Assembly: GCA_947167835.1 (NCBI GenBank)
Contig: CAMVJO010000009.1
Location: 1-34,488, forward strand
Source of the DNA: an uncultured Prevotellaceae bacterium
GTDB lineage: Bacteria; Bacteroidota; Bacteroidia; Bacteroidales; Bacteroidaceae
DNA: 34,488 nucleotides
Direction of reading: 5' to 3'
Shown in pieces: positions 9,056 through 18,119 of the stretch; positions within the stretch are counted from its first letter, which is position 1; each line of letters begins with the position of its first letter. A program made the position numbers and the translations under genes. The notes below the pieces were generated by a model that did not search any database, was not told the origin of the DNA, and was given only the letters and a program-made list of their open reading frames with translations.

Positions 9056-9351
9056 GGGGGAAATGGGGCTAATGGGCAATTTGGGGTTAATGGGCTCGGA
9101 GATAACAAAAAATAGCTCCGAGCAAAATTAAAATAGCTCGACACTATTTAAAATTAGCTCCGAGCAAAATTTTTTTATCTCCGAGCTAATTTTTTCTTTT
9201 TTCGTGGCTATTTTTCGCGCCTCCTAACAACCCAAAAAAATCGATGAATAAAGGGCTCATAGCTGGTGATATTTTTTCGTTTTCAAAAGCTAATTCGGAG
9301 ATAAATCAAATTAGTTGGGAGATAACTAAATTTATCTCCGAGCTATTTTCC
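9056..9351. repeat. G-tract/GCTCCGAGC module, copy B (longest)
   Basis: The plus strand carries five G-tracts at 9056-9094 with loops of 4-6 nt. Then come 21-bp units at 9093-9113, 9114-9134, 9135-9155, 9156-9176 and 9177-9197, most with GCTCCGAGC or GCTCGGAG cores and A/T tails. The second unit carries a variant core (AGCTCGACACT). After a spacer, three more 21-bp units (9289-9309, 9310-9330, 9331-9351) carry TCGGAGAT, TGGGAGAT and ATCTCCGAGC. The gap 8984-9777 holds no gene, only the terminator, this module, MITE copy 1 and the alaS promoter. Confidence 0.88.
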
Positions 9352-9400
9352 AGACCGTTTTTTGAGGTCCTGACAAATTTGAAAAAATCCCTTTATATTT

Positions 9401-9590
9401 AAGGGTTGTTCTGAAAATTAGTTTATAATTATAGGGAAGTCTTGTTTGGTCTGTATGCTTTTTCATTCTTTTTGGCACTTTTGTCTTTAATTCCTTGAAC
9501 CATAGAAGACTATGCTTCTGCGAAACTAAAAACAAAATCACTCAAAAATCTTTGAAAAATCAAAACAGTCTAATTTTTAGAACAACCCTT
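9401..9590. mobile_element. MITE-like element, copy 1
   Basis: A 190-bp element with terminal inverted repeats: AAGGGTTGTTCTGAAAATTA at the left and the complement of AAGGGTTGTTCTAAAAATTA at the right. Three further copies lie at 18120-18307 (opposite orientation), 29463-29735 and 34436-34488. The ends could reflect a TA target duplication but this is not consistent between copies. No transposase is encoded, so it would need one supplied elsewhere. An internal CATAG-AAGA-CTATG hairpin is conserved in all three complete copies. Confidence 0.85.
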
Positions 9591-9740
9591 ATGTAAAAAC
9601 AGGCCGCACAACCCCCGTTTCTGCTAAGAAGATAAAGCAAAATAGGGGTGAATTTTCGCTGGCCGCGTTTAATTTAACAAATGGTACTTTATAAACAGAT
9701 TTTCAACGCATTATTATTTCTGTATATCGGAACAAATTCG

Positions 9741-9748
9741 TAATTTTG
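9741..9748 (+). promoter_or_regulatory. -7 box for alaS
   Basis: TAATTTTG matches the Bacteroidetes -7 consensus 29 bp before the alaS start. A weak TTTC at 9717-9720 with a 20-bp spacer is the best -33 candidate. Confidence 0.55.
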
Positions 9749-9777
9749 CGTAGAAAAAATTTAAAACAATAATAATT

Positions 9778-12408
9778 ATGATGACAGCAAACGAAATACG
9801 CGAAGCTTTTAAGCAGTATTTTAAGGAACAGGGCCACTTAGTTGTGCCCAGTGCGCCGATGGTGATTAAAAACGACCCCACTTTGATGTTTACTAACGCT
9901 GGTATGAACCAGTTTAAGGACGTTATTCTGGGCAATGCCGAACCCAAAAGTCGCCGCCAGACCGATTCGCAAAAGTGTCTGCGCGTAAGCGGAAAACATA
10001 ACGACCTTGAAGAAGTAGGTCGCGACACCTATCATCACACAATGTTCGAGATGTTAGGAAACTGGAGTTTTGGCGATTATTTCAAGGAAGATGCCATTCG
10101 CTATGCCTACACATTTTTGACCGATGTGCTGAAGATCGATACGAAAAACCTATATGTTACCGTGTTTGAGGGTTCAAAAGAAGAAGGACTGGAACGCGAT
10201 GACGAGGCTGCCGGATATTGGATGAAGTACTTCCCCGAAGATCATATCATCAACGGTAATAAACACGACAACTTCTGGGAAATGGGTGATACTGGCCCAT
10301 GTGGTCCGTGTTCGGAGATACATATCGACCTGCGTCCCGAAGAGGAAAAGCAGAAGGTGGCTGGCCGCGACTTGGTAAACAAGGATAATCCACAAGTTAT
10401 CGAGATTTGGAACCTGGTATTCATGCAATATAATCGCAAAGCCGACGGTTCGCTTGAGCCGCTGCCCAAGAAAGTGATTGATACCGGCATGGGTTTTGAA
10501 CGCCTGTGCATGGTGATGCAGGGAAAGCGCTCAAATTATGACACAGACGTATTCCAGCCGATAATACGTGCCATCGAACAACTCTCAGGTAAGGCATACG
10601 GCAAAGAAGATATGGTGGATATTTCGATGCGCGTCATCAGCGATCACCTGCGTGCTATATCCTTCAGCATAGCCGACGGACAACTGCCGTCAAATGCCAA
10701 GGCCGGATACGTTATCCGTCGCATTTTGCGCCGAGCCGTGAGATATGCCTATACATATCTTGGACAAAACGAAGCATTTATGTACAAATTGGTGCCAACT
10801 CTCGTCAGCGAGATGGGAGATGCTTATCCCGAACTGAAAGCCCAAGAGGTTTTGATCACAAAGGTAATGCGCGAAGAAGAAGAGTCCTTCCTGCGCACAC
10901 TTTCTACCGGTATCAATTTGCTTGAAGGCGTGATAGCCGAGACAAAGGCCGAGGGAAAAACCGTCGTAAGCGGCGAAAAAGCATTTACCCTCTTCGATAC
11001 TTTCGGATTCCCCTTGGATTTGACACAACTTATCTGTCAGGAACAGGGATTGACCGTAGATGAAACCATTTTCAATCAGGAAATGCAGAAACAAAAGGAA
11101 CGTGCCCGCAATGCTGCCGCAGTAGAAACCGGCGACTGGGAAGAAGTGAACGAAGGAGCCGAGAGCAATTTCGTGGGCTGGGACTTACTGGAAACCGAGT
11201 GCCATATATTGCGCTATCGCAGGGTGCAGGAGAAAAAGCAGTCGTACTATCAAATCGTTCTCGACCGTACACCTTTCTACGGAGAAATGGGAGGACAAGT
11301 TGGCGACCGAGGATTTTTGGTTGTTGGCGACGAAAAGGTTGAAGTGTTCGACACAAAACACGAGAATGGCGTTAATGTATGTCTTACCCGTACACTACCC
11401 GCTGATGTCACGGCACAATTCATTGCCGAAGTGGACGGAAAATCACGTAGTGCCTGCGAAGCAAATCATACCGCCACACACTTGCTCGATCAAGCCCTGC
11501 GAGAAGTTCTGGGTACGCACGTAGAACAAAAAGGTTCGCTGGTTTCTCCCGGATATCTCCGCTTCGATTTTTCACACTTCCAGAAAGTTACTCCAGAAGA
11601 ACTAAGAAAAGTAGAACGCCTCGTCAATAATAGAATTCGTCAGGACATTCCTATCGAAGACTTCCGCAATTTGCCTATCGAAAAAGCCCGCGAGTTAGGC
11701 GCAATTGCCCTGTTTGGTGAGAAATATGGCGACCTCGTTCGTGTAGTTAAGTTTGCCGATAGCGTAGAGTTCTGCGGCGGTTGCCATGCTCGCTCTACTG
11801 GAAAATTAGGTCTGTTCCGAATTTTAAGCGAGAGCAGTGTTGCAGCAGGAGTGCGCCGTATTGAGGCCATTACCGGCGAGGCAGCCGAAGAAAGTGTGTA
11901 CATGATGACGGATATGATCGATTCTTTGAAAGCTTTCTTCAATAATGCCAAAGATTTGCAGGCCGCTATTCAGAAGACTATCGAAGAAAACAGCGGATTG
12001 CGCTCACAAATCGATGGTTTCCTCAAGGAACAGACGCTCCGCATCCGCGATGGTTTGGTACAGCAGGCCGAAAAACGCGGCGATGTCAGCCTCGTCAGCG
12101 GAGTGCTCCCTGGTGAAGTTCGTCCGGACAACGCAAAAGATCTGGTGTTCCAAGTTGCTGCACAATTGCCCGAGGATATGGTTGTGGCTCTCGGAACAAA
12201 ATGCGAAGGAAAGCCGCTTCTCACCCTGATGATCGGTAAGAAACTTGTGACAGAGCGCAACTATAACGCAGGAAATGTCGTCCGTGAAGCAGCACGTCAG
12301 ATACAAGGCGGCGGAGGTGGCGCTCCTCATTTCGCAACTGCCGGCGGTAAAAATGTAGATGGACTGGAAGCTGCAGTAAAGAAGATGATAGAAATTCTTG
12401 GTCTTTGA
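9778..12408 (+). CDS. alaS: Alanyl-tRNA synthetase
   Basis: Cytoplasmic class II aminoacyl-tRNA synthetase that charges tRNA-Ala and clears mischarged Ser- and Gly-tRNA. The 876 residues match the family length. The N-terminal catalytic core includes [33 protein letters not shown] sequence and [13 protein letters not shown]. The editing domain has HTATH at 564-568 and CGGCH at 666-670, the same zinc-site numbering as E. coli AlaRS. The C-terminal C-Ala domain contains the glycine run [14 protein letters not shown] near 848-861. Two ATGs (9778 and 9781) are adjacent and either could be used. A promoter lies just upstream. A 7 x 21-bp array begins 12 bp after the stop, between this gene and the merR-type gene. 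Confidence 0.98.
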   Translation: MMTANEIREAFKQYFKEQGHLVVPSAPMVIKNDPTLMFTNAGMNQFKDVILGNAEPKSRRQTDSQKCLRVSGKHNDLEEVGRDTYHHTMFEMLGNWSFGDYFKEDAIRYAYTFLTDVLKIDTKNLYVTVFEGSKEEGLERDDEAAGYWMKYFPEDHIINGNKHDNFWEMGDTGPCGPCSEIHIDLRPEEEKQKVAGRDLVNKDNPQVIEIWNLVFMQYNRKADGSLEPLPKKVIDTGMGFERLCMVMQGKRSNYDTDVFQPIIRAIEQLSGKAYGKEDMVDISMRVISDHLRAISFSIADGQLPSNAKAGYVIRRILRRAVRYAYTYLGQNEAFMYKLVPTLVSEMGDAYPELKAQEVLITKVMREEEESFLRTLSTGINLLEGVIAETKAEGKTVVSGEKAFTLFDTFGFPLDLTQLICQEQGLTVDETIFNQEMQKQKERARNAAAVETGDWEEVNEGAESNFVGWDLLETECHILRYRRVQEKKQSYYQIVLDRTPFYGEMGGQVGDRGFLVVGDEKVEVFDTKHENGVNVCLTRTLPADVTAQFIAEVDGKSRSACEANHTATHLLDQALREVLGTHVEQKGSLVSPGYLRFDFSHFQKVTPEELRKVERLVNNRIRQDIPIEDFRNLPIEKARELGAIALFGEKYGDLVRVVKFADSVEFCGGCHARSTGKLGLFRILSESSVAAGVRRIEAITGEAAEESVYMMTDMIDSLKAFFNNAKDLQAAIQKTIEENSGLRSQIDGFLKEQTLRIRDGLVQQAEKRGDVSLVSGVLPGEVRPDNAKDLVFQVAAQLPEDMVVALGTKCEGKPLLTLMIGKKLVTERNYNAGNVVREAARQIQGGGGGAPHFATAGGKNVDGLEAAVKKMIEILGL

Positions 12409-12420
12409 AAAAAAGTGTAA

Positions 12421-12567
12421 AGACTAAGCAAGATTTGAGATAAGCCGAGCAATTTTTAAGAGATGCCTTGCAATTTTTAAGATAAGCCGAGAAAAACTTG
12501 AGAAGTGCCTTGCAAAAATAGAACAATACCTTGCAAAAATAGAACGAAGCCTGGCTAAAAATAAAAA
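12421..12567. repeat. 7 x 21-bp tandem array between alaS and merR-type gene
   Basis: Seven 21-bp units with no indels start at 12421, 12442, 12463, 12484, 12505, 12526 and 12547. The cores alternate: AAGCCGAG in units 2 and 4, GCCTTGC in units 3, 5 and 6, and AAGCCTGGC in unit 7. Each core is followed by an A- or T-rich half. No start/stop pattern suggests that it is coding. Confidence 0.85.
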
Positions 12568-12614
12568 GTTTGATCTAAAATATTAATAATGTCCCAAAAC
12601 AAATAAATAGAGAC

Positions 12615-12962
12615 ATGCTAAAGAAAAATATCAACCTGAAACTTTATTATTCCATAGGCGAAGTGGCCGAGATGTTCGATGTAAACGAAACGCTCCTGCG
12701 CTTTTGGGAAAAAGAGTTCCCGCAACAAATAAATCCCAAGAAGTCGGGAAGGAATATCCGCCAATATACCAAGGAAGATATCGAGAAAATCCGTACTATC
12801 TACAACCTTGTGAAAGTTCGCGGCCTGAAACTGGCTGCTGCCCGCGACCTTCTGAAGAAAAACAAGGAGGGAGTGCAGCAACAGACCGAGGTAGTAGAAC
12901 GTCTGAGGGATATTCGCAGCGAACTCGTGGCACTAAAGGAAACTTTGACGTCGCTGAAATAA
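12615..12962 (+). CDS. MerR-family transcriptional regulator (short, no large effector domain)
   Basis: DNA-binding regulator of 115 residues. A MerR-type winged helix begins YYSIGEVAEMFDVNETLLRFWEKEF (about residues 11-35) and continues with GRNIRQYTKEDIEKI (about 45-59). A dimerisation coiled coil follows, VRGLKLAAARDLLKKN (about 68-83), with a short charged helix at the C-terminus. There are no conserved metal-binding cysteines and no room for a drug-binding domain, so it is probably one of the small MerR proteins common beside housekeeping genes in Bacteroidetes. Its target is unknown. It ends 28 bp before radA and is likely cotranscribed with it; the upstream gap carries the 7 x 21-bp array. 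Confidence 0.9.
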   Translation: MLKKNINLKLYYSIGEVAEMFDVNETLLRFWEKEFPQQINPKKSGRNIRQYTKEDIEKIRTIYNLVKVRGLKLAAARDLLKKNKEGVQQQTEVVERLRDIRSELVALKETLTSLK

Positions 12963-12990
12963 AGTACATTCCCGAAAATCTGAAATAGAA

Positions 12991-14376
12991 ATGGCAAAGT
13001 CGAAAACAGTGTACGTCTGTTCCGAATGTGGTCAGGAGTCTCAAAAATGGCTGGGCAAGTGTCCTTCGTGTGGTCAGTGGAACACGATGAAAGAACTGCA
13101 CATTCAACCTGAAAGTCGCGCGACAGCAATTTCGCAACGCGTGACAACGGCTTTTGATGAGGTGCAAAATAAAGTTCGTCCCGTCTGGCTTTCTGAAATC
13201 GACGCGAAAGAAGAACCTCGTGTCGATATGCTTGACGAAGAGCTGAACAGAGTGCTCGGTGGTGGGCTGGTATTAGGATCTCTCACGCTACTTGGAGGCG
13301 AACCCGGCATAGGAAAATCCACATTACTCTTGCAAACCGTTCTGAATCTCAGGGGGCAGAAAGTTTTGTACGTAAGTGGGGAGGAAAGTGAACGCCAAAT
13401 AAAATTGCGTGCCGACCGTTTGAATCAGAAAGGCAGCGATTGCATCCTTTTGTGCGAGACAGAATTGGAACGCATCTTCGCTTTCGTAAAAGATGTCAAG
13501 CCTACGCTTATTGTTATCGACTCTATCCAAACTATCTTCACAGCTACTATCGACAGCACGCCAGGTTCTCTATCACAAGTCCGCGAATGTGCTGCCACGC
13601 TCCTTAAATTCGCAAAACAGTCGCACATTCCTGTCATTCTCATCGGACATATCACGAAAGAAGGCACGATTGCCGGACCGAAGGTGCTGGAACATATCGT
13701 AGATACCGTACTTCAGTTTGAGGGAGACCGACATTATCTTTACCGCATCCTGCGTAGCATCAAAAATCGTTTCGGTAGTACCTCGGAATTGGGCATATAC
13801 GAAATGCGTTCTGACGGATTGCTGCCAGTAGATAACCCATCTCAACTTTTACTGTCGGAAGATGTGAACCAACTCAGCGGGATATCCATTGCTGCTGCCA
13901 TAGAAGGGGCGCGTCCCTTGCTTATAGAAACGCAAGCCCTCGTGAGTTCGGCGGCTTACGGCACACCACAGCGCAGTAGTACGGGCTTCGATTCGCGTCG
14001 CTTGAACATGTTGCTGGCTGTCTTGGAGAAAAGAGTGGGTTTCAAGCTTATACAGAAAGATGTCTTCTTTAATATTGCGGGCGGCATTAAGGTAAACGAT
14101 CCTGCCATAGACTTGGCGGTTATTAGTGCCGTGCTTTCGAGCAATGTCGATACACCTATCGACAGAACTGTCTGCATGGCCGGAGAAGTTGGCCTAAGTG
14201 GTGAAATTCGCCCCGTCACTCGCATCTCGCAACGCATAGGTGAGGCTTGCAAACTCGGATTCCGCCGCATGATAGTGCCCAAATCTAATCTGAAAGGCTT
14301 AGATACCAAGGAATTGCCCATAGAAATCATCCCCGTGTCCCGCGTTGAAGAGGCCTTGCGTGCTCTTTTCGGATAA
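12991..14376 (+). CDS. radA: DNA repair protein RadA
   Basis: RecA-like ATPase that helps process recombination intermediates and branch migration. The 461 residues contain an N-terminal zinc finger with cysteines 10, 13, 24 and 27 (CSECG, CPSCG), Walker A GGEPGIGKST at 102-111, the RadA-specific KNRFG motif at 258-262 and a C-terminal Lon-protease-like domain (about 290-461). All defining motifs are intact and length matches E. coli RadA (460 aa). It follows the merR-type gene closely. A perfect 18-bp hairpin 39 bp after the stop probably ends the transcript. Confidence 0.97.
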   Translation: MAKSKTVYVCSECGQESQKWLGKCPSCGQWNTMKELHIQPESRATAISQRVTTAFDEVQNKVRPVWLSEIDAKEEPRVDMLDEELNRVLGGGLVLGSLTLLGGEPGIGKSTLLLQTVLNLRGQKVLYVSGEESERQIKLRADRLNQKGSDCILLCETELERIFAFVKDVKPTLIVIDSIQTIFTATIDSTPGSLSQVRECAATLLKFAKQSHIPVILIGHITKEGTIAGPKVLEHIVDTVLQFEGDRHYLYRILRSIKNRFGSTSELGIYEMRSDGLLPVDNPSQLLLSEDVNQLSGISIAAAIEGARPLLIETQALVSSAAYGTPQRSSTGFDSRRLNMLLAVLEKRVGFKLIQKDVFFNIAGGIKVNDPAIDLAVISAVLSSNVDTPIDRTVCMAGEVGLSGEIRPVTRISQRIGEACKLGFRRMIVPKSNLKGLDTKELPIEIIPVSRVEEALRALFG

Positions 14377-14415
14377 GGGTGGGGAAGTAAAATCGTTTAT
14401 TACGGACATTACATA

Positions 14416-14457
14416 TTATATATAAGGAACGCGCGCGCACGCGTTCCTTATATATAA
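14416..14457. terminator. Perfect 18-bp hairpin between radA and FAD oxidoreductase
   Basis: The arms at 14416-14433 and 14440-14457 are perfectly complementary (left arm TTATATATAAGGAACGCG) with a 6-nt loop CGCGCA. The loop region forms an alternating GCGCGCGC tract flanked by TATATATA. There is no long T-run, so terminator function is inferred from position (39 bp after the radA stop, 17 bp before the next start). Confidence 0.6.
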
Positions 14458-14474
14458 AACAATCACGATAAAAA

Positions 14475-16076
14475 GTGCAAAAATCCATACAAATCAGTAT
14501 TCGTCCCGAGGTGGCGGCACAGCCTTCGCTGCTCAGGCGGACTATAGCCGACGAAATAGGAATTAGTCCTGCACAAACGTTGGAATACCGCGTCAGACGT
14601 CGTAGTATCGACGCGCGCCAGCGCCATATCCTCGTGAATCTGAGCATAGACCTGTATATTGACGAGCCTATGCCGACACAGGAATTTGAACCTGTCGTAT
14701 ATCCCGACGTTTCTTCCGCTCCACAGGTCATTGTCGTCGGCGCAGGTCCCGGCGGTCTGTATGCAGCGTTACGTCTTGTGGAACTTGGTTTGCGTCCTCT
14801 CGTCTTAGAGCGCGGAAAGGACGTACACGAGCGCCGTAAAGACATTGCACGTATTTCTCGTGAGCACATAGTCGATGGCGAGAGCAACTATTCGTTCGGA
14901 GAGGGCGGGGCAGGGGCTTATTCCGACGGCAAACTCTACACTCGTAGCAAGAAACGCGGGAATATCGAGAAGATACTGCGCGTTTTCTGCCAGTTCGGAG
15001 CCGATACCCGCATACTAACGGATGCTCATCCGCACATAGGCACAGATAAATTGCCGGGTATCATCGAACGTATGCGCAATCAGATTATTCAGAGCGGAGG
15101 TAATGTACTTTTCGGGCGGCGTGTCACGCAGTTGCTCACCGAAAATGGTCGTGTGTGTGGCGTTGTCACAGCCAATGGCGAGAGTTTCGACGGCCCTGTC
15201 ATACTTGCCACAGGACATAGCGCCCGCGATGTGTATTCCTACCTTGCCGATTCTGGAATCCTCGTAGAATCCAAAGGTTTGGCCATAGGTGTCCGTCTGG
15301 AGCACCCGTCTGCGCTGATTGATGCCATACAATATCATAATCCGAAGGGACGTGGCCCCTATCTGCCCGCTGCCGAATATAATTATGTGACACAGGTCAA
15401 TGGCCGTGGCGTATATAGTTTCTGTATGTGCCCGGGCGGTTTCGTAGTGCCCGCTGCCAGTGGACCTGAGCAGGTAGTTGTCAATGGCATGAGCCCCTCA
15501 AATCGTGGTTCGGCATGGAGCAACAGCGGTATGGTGGTCGAAACGCGCCCCGAAGACTTCACTATTATTCAGCGCCAGTTGGTTACAGAACATTCAGTCA
15601 AAGATGTTTCTCCCCAGGACCCGCTTTGCATGATGCATCTCCAGGTTGCTATCGAACAGGCCACATGGATTCAGGGCGGTAAGCGACAAACCGCACCGGC
15701 GCAGCGCATGACTGATTTTGTCAGCGGACGTCTGTCGCGCGACCTCCCACAAACCAGTTATAGTCCCGGAGTAATCGCCTCGCCCCTGCACTTCTGGCTA
15801 CCGAAGTTCCTTACTTCGCGTTTACAAGAAGGTTTCAAATCATTTGGACATCGCAGTCGCGGCTTTTTATCTCAGGAGGCCGTGGTGATAGCTACCGAAA
15901 CCCGCACCTCAAGTCCTGTGCGCATCGTGCGCGATGGCGAGACACTTCAGAGTCCCTCGCTTCACGGACTTTTTCCCTGCGGAGAAGGAGCAGGCTATGC
16001 CGGAGGCATTGTGTCGAGTGCCGTAGATGGCGAACGTTGTGCCGAAGCCGTCTGCCGCTATCTGGATGCTAATTGA
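14475..16076 (+). CDS. NAD(P)/FAD-dependent oxidoreductase (COG2509-type)
   Basis: Putative flavoprotein dehydrogenase of 533 residues in the COG2509 group, whose physiological substrate is not established. An N-terminal domain of about 80 residues precedes the FAD-binding Rossmann motif VIVVGAGPGGLYAA (85-98). The family segment GEGGAGAYSDGKLYTRSKK follows, then a late FAD-binding motif LFPCGEGAGYAGGIVSSAVDG near the end. The start is a GTG at 14475; no in-frame ATG lies upstream, and the GTG start retains the whole N-terminal domain. It begins 17 bp after the perfect hairpin, so that hairpin may affect its translation as well as radA termination. The 3' side carries module copy C. Confidence 0.88.
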   Translation: MQKSIQISIRPEVAAQPSLLRRTIADEIGISPAQTLEYRVRRRSIDARQRHILVNLSIDLYIDEPMPTQEFEPVVYPDVSSAPQVIVVGAGPGGLYAALRLVELGLRPLVLERGKDVHERRKDIARISREHIVDGESNYSFGEGGAGAYSDGKLYTRSKKRGNIEKILRVFCQFGADTRILTDAHPHIGTDKLPGIIERMRNQIIQSGGNVLFGRRVTQLLTENGRVCGVVTANGESFDGPVILATGHSARDVYSYLADSGILVESKGLAIGVRLEHPSALIDAIQYHNPKGRGPYLPAAEYNYVTQVNGRGVYSFCMCPGGFVVPAASGPEQVVVNGMSPSNRGSAWSNSGMVVETRPEDFTIIQRQLVTEHSVKDVSPQDPLCMMHLQVAIEQATWIQGGKRQTAPAQRMTDFVSGRLSRDLPQTSYSPGVIASPLHFWLPKFLTSRLQEGFKSFGHRSRGFLSQEAVVIATETRTSSPVRIVRDGETLQSPSLHGLFPCGEGAGYAGGIVSSAVDGERCAEAVCRYLDAN

Positions 16077-16097
16077 TTTTTGCGGCGTGTCGCGAAA

Positions 16098-16291
16098 TTC
16101 CGTTATACCGTTATTCCGTTATAACGAGCTTCTTGAGGATATTTCTTTGGGGAAAATGGGGCTAATGGGCAGTATGGGGTTGATGGGCTCGGACTTATCA
16201 TTTTTTAGCTCCGAGCTAATTTTTTTTATCTCGACACTATTTAAAATTATCTCCGAGCTAATTTTTTTTTAGTTCGGAGATAATTGCACTT
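16098..16291. repeat. G-tract/GCTCCGAGC module, copy C
   Basis: The copy begins with CCGTTATA-type repeats and CGTTATAACGAG, shared with copy D. Five plus-strand G-tracts follow at 16149-16187. Units of 21 bp then start at 16186, 16207 and 16228, with a 22-bp unit at 16249 and a last unit beginning AGTTCGGAGAT at 16271. The 16077-16390 gap lies between convergent genes and holds nothing else that I can recognise. Confidence 0.88.
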
Positions 16292-16390
16292 ATTTAAGGA
16301 GTGTTTTTTCGTAGTCCTGTTTTGCGAGTTTGAATGTCGTTCAAACACTATTCAAACAGCGCTCAAAAACAGGGTGATGCGGTAGCATTT

Positions 16391-18061
16391 TTATTTTGCC
16401 TCGGCTCCTTCGTAGTCAATGTACTGCGGATGATAGCGATATCCGGCTTCTCGGAGCATAGGGACGTCTTTTTTCATGCGGGCTACGAAGCCGTCGAAGT
16501 TCTTGTCCTCCTGTGGTGTCCAACCTGCCTCAGCCACACCCATAAGTCGGGGAAGTGCCAAATGTTCGAGGTGCTCCATGTTTGAAACGTGCTCACACCA
16601 GAAAGTAGCCTGCACTCCTGCATAATAAGTCTGCTTATCCGCAGATACCGTGGCGGGAACGGGCCAGTAATCGTACATCTTTCTGAGATTATCGCCGCCG
16701 CGTCCTGCACCGAAGTCGGCCTGATTTGCACGACGGTTGATGTAATAGCAGCCATCTCCGCCCCAGTTCGTGATAATGCAGTTTAATCCCAGATCGGCAG
16801 CCATCTCCGCACCCTTTTGGCAGGGATTCCAGCAAAATACTGTTGCGCCGGTTTCTTTTATCATGTCGGTAGCCGCGCCTTTCGCCGTGATAGCCTCGTT
16901 CCAAACGGCTATACGTTTACCTTTCGAGCGGAGGAATCCGGCTATCTCGCGGGTAAAACGACTTTGCAACTGCGAAAAATCCGACATCTGCTCTTTTTCA
17001 TAAACTTGCTTGCACAGTTCGTTCGCTTTCCAAGCCGTAGTAGGAGTTTCGTCGCCTCCTATATGGAAAACGGGGGCGGGAAACAGCGGGATAAGTTCCT
17101 CTAAAATATCTTTTGCAAACTGCACCGCTTTGGGATCTGCCACATTGAGAACGTCGGTGGAGATTCCGCCATCAACCCATACGCCGTGTTTTCCAGCAGG
17201 GTCGCACGAAAACTCGGGATATGCCGTTACCGCAGCAGCAAAGTGCCCCGGCATTTCTATTTCGGGGATAACGGTGATGTGAAGTCCGGCTGCATATTCC
17301 ACAACGTCGCGAATTTCGTCCTGAGTGTAGAAGTACGGGCCGTAAGTCTGGTTTGTCCAATACGAACCTGTACGCAAATCCGTATTCCAGGAGTTATGTC
17401 GTGTGGCACCTACGGTAGTGAGTTTAGGATATTTCTTTATTTCCACGCGCCATCCCTGATCGTCGGTGAGATGCCAGTGGAAATAATTCATTTTGTAGAG
17501 CGCCATCAGATTAAGCAGTTTCTTTATATCCTTTGTGGTGAAGAAGTGGCGGCTAACGTCGAGCATAAATCCGCGATAGTGGAAGCGCGGTTCGTCTGCT
17601 ACGTCAGTACAAGGCAGTTTGTAGGACATTCCGGTTTTTCTCACGCCCAAAGCCACGCCTTCCGGCATGAGTTTCAGCAAAGAGCGGAAGGCATAGAAAA
17701 ATCCCACCTCGGTAGCAGCCGTAATGTCTATGCCATTGGCATCGATGTGCAGGGTATAGCCTTCGGGATTGGAGATTTTCTTGGATTTCTCCAACCTGAT
17801 TTGTGCTTGCTTGTTCTTACCCAGCGTTACACCCAGGTCGGTGGCCGCTTTCAGCTCGTTACAGAAACGTTCTGCCTCCCTACGGCCTTCTTTTCCGGCT
17901 TTGTTTACGCCGATAACTAAGTTATGTGGCAATACATACTCGCCCTGCAATTTTTTTACCTGCTTGGGCAGCGGTGTGATGTTGATATCCTGTGCTATAG
18001 TCGGCATACTCAGCGCTATGCACAGGAAAAGGAAGAAAAAGTGTTTGATTCTTATTGTCAT
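16391..18061 (-). CDS. Beta-N-acetylhexosaminidase (GH20)
   Basis: Exported GH20 enzyme releasing terminal GlcNAc or GalNAc from glycans. The N-terminus is a signal peptide (MTIRIKHFFFLFLCIALS, ending near TIAQ). A GH20b N-terminal domain precedes the catalytic barrel, which includes RGFMLDVSRHF, YFHWHLTDDQGWRVEIKKYP and the catalytic Asp-Glu pair in FHIGGDETP (337-338 from this start). WGGDGCYYIN and a late WGEH-like FWCEHVSNMEHLEHLALPR block complete the active site. I start it at 18061, not the ATG at 18082, because a TAAATTTG -7 box at 18099-18106 leaves only about 10 nt of leader for the upstream ATG. MITE copy 2 sits just upstream. It could act after the GH85 enzyme encoded nearby. Confidence 0.94.
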   Translation of the reverse strand: MTIRIKHFFFLFLCIALSMPTIAQDINITPLPKQVKKLQGEYVLPHNLVIGVNKAGKEGRREAERFCNELKAATDLGVTLGKNKQAQIRLEKSKKISNPEGYTLHIDANGIDITAATEVGFFYAFRSLLKLMPEGVALGVRKTGMSYKLPCTDVADEPRFHYRGFMLDVSRHFFTTKDIKKLLNLMALYKMNYFHWHLTDDQGWRVEIKKYPKLTTVGATRHNSWNTDLRTGSYWTNQTYGPYFYTQDEIRDVVEYAAGLHITVIPEIEMPGHFAAAVTAYPEFSCDPAGKHGVWVDGGISTDVLNVADPKAVQFAKDILEELIPLFPAPVFHIGGDETPTTAWKANELCKQVYEKEQMSDFSQLQSRFTREIAGFLRSKGKRIAVWNEAITAKGAATDMIKETGATVFCWNPCQKGAEMAADLGLNCIITNWGGDGCYYINRRANQADFGAGRGGDNLRKMYDYWPVPATVSADKQTYYAGVQATFWCEHVSNMEHLEHLALPRLMGVAEAGWTPQEDKNFDGFVARMKKDVPMLREAGYRYHPQYIDYEGAEAK

Positions 18062-18098
18062 AACTGCAAAAATTGTTTTCAAAAAGGAATTAACATGG

Positions 18099-18106
18099 CA
18101 AATTTA
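18099..18106 (-). promoter_or_regulatory. -7 box for GH20 gene
   Basis: The minus strand reads TAAATTTG, 37 bp upstream of the preferred start. The -33 position would fall at the very end of MITE copy 2, where no TTTG is present, so the insertion may have altered the promoter. Confidence 0.5.
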
Positions 18107-18119
18107 CGAAATTCTCTTT

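Noticed and set aside
16027..16272. Open frame giving an MGLMGSMGLMGS peptide
   Set aside because: It begins inside the oxidoreductase gene in another frame and simply translates the G-tract block of module C.
17186..17920. A 244-codon open frame antisense to the GH20 gene
   Set aside because: It lies wholly within an intact GH20 gene with all catalytic motifs and has no recognisable domain.
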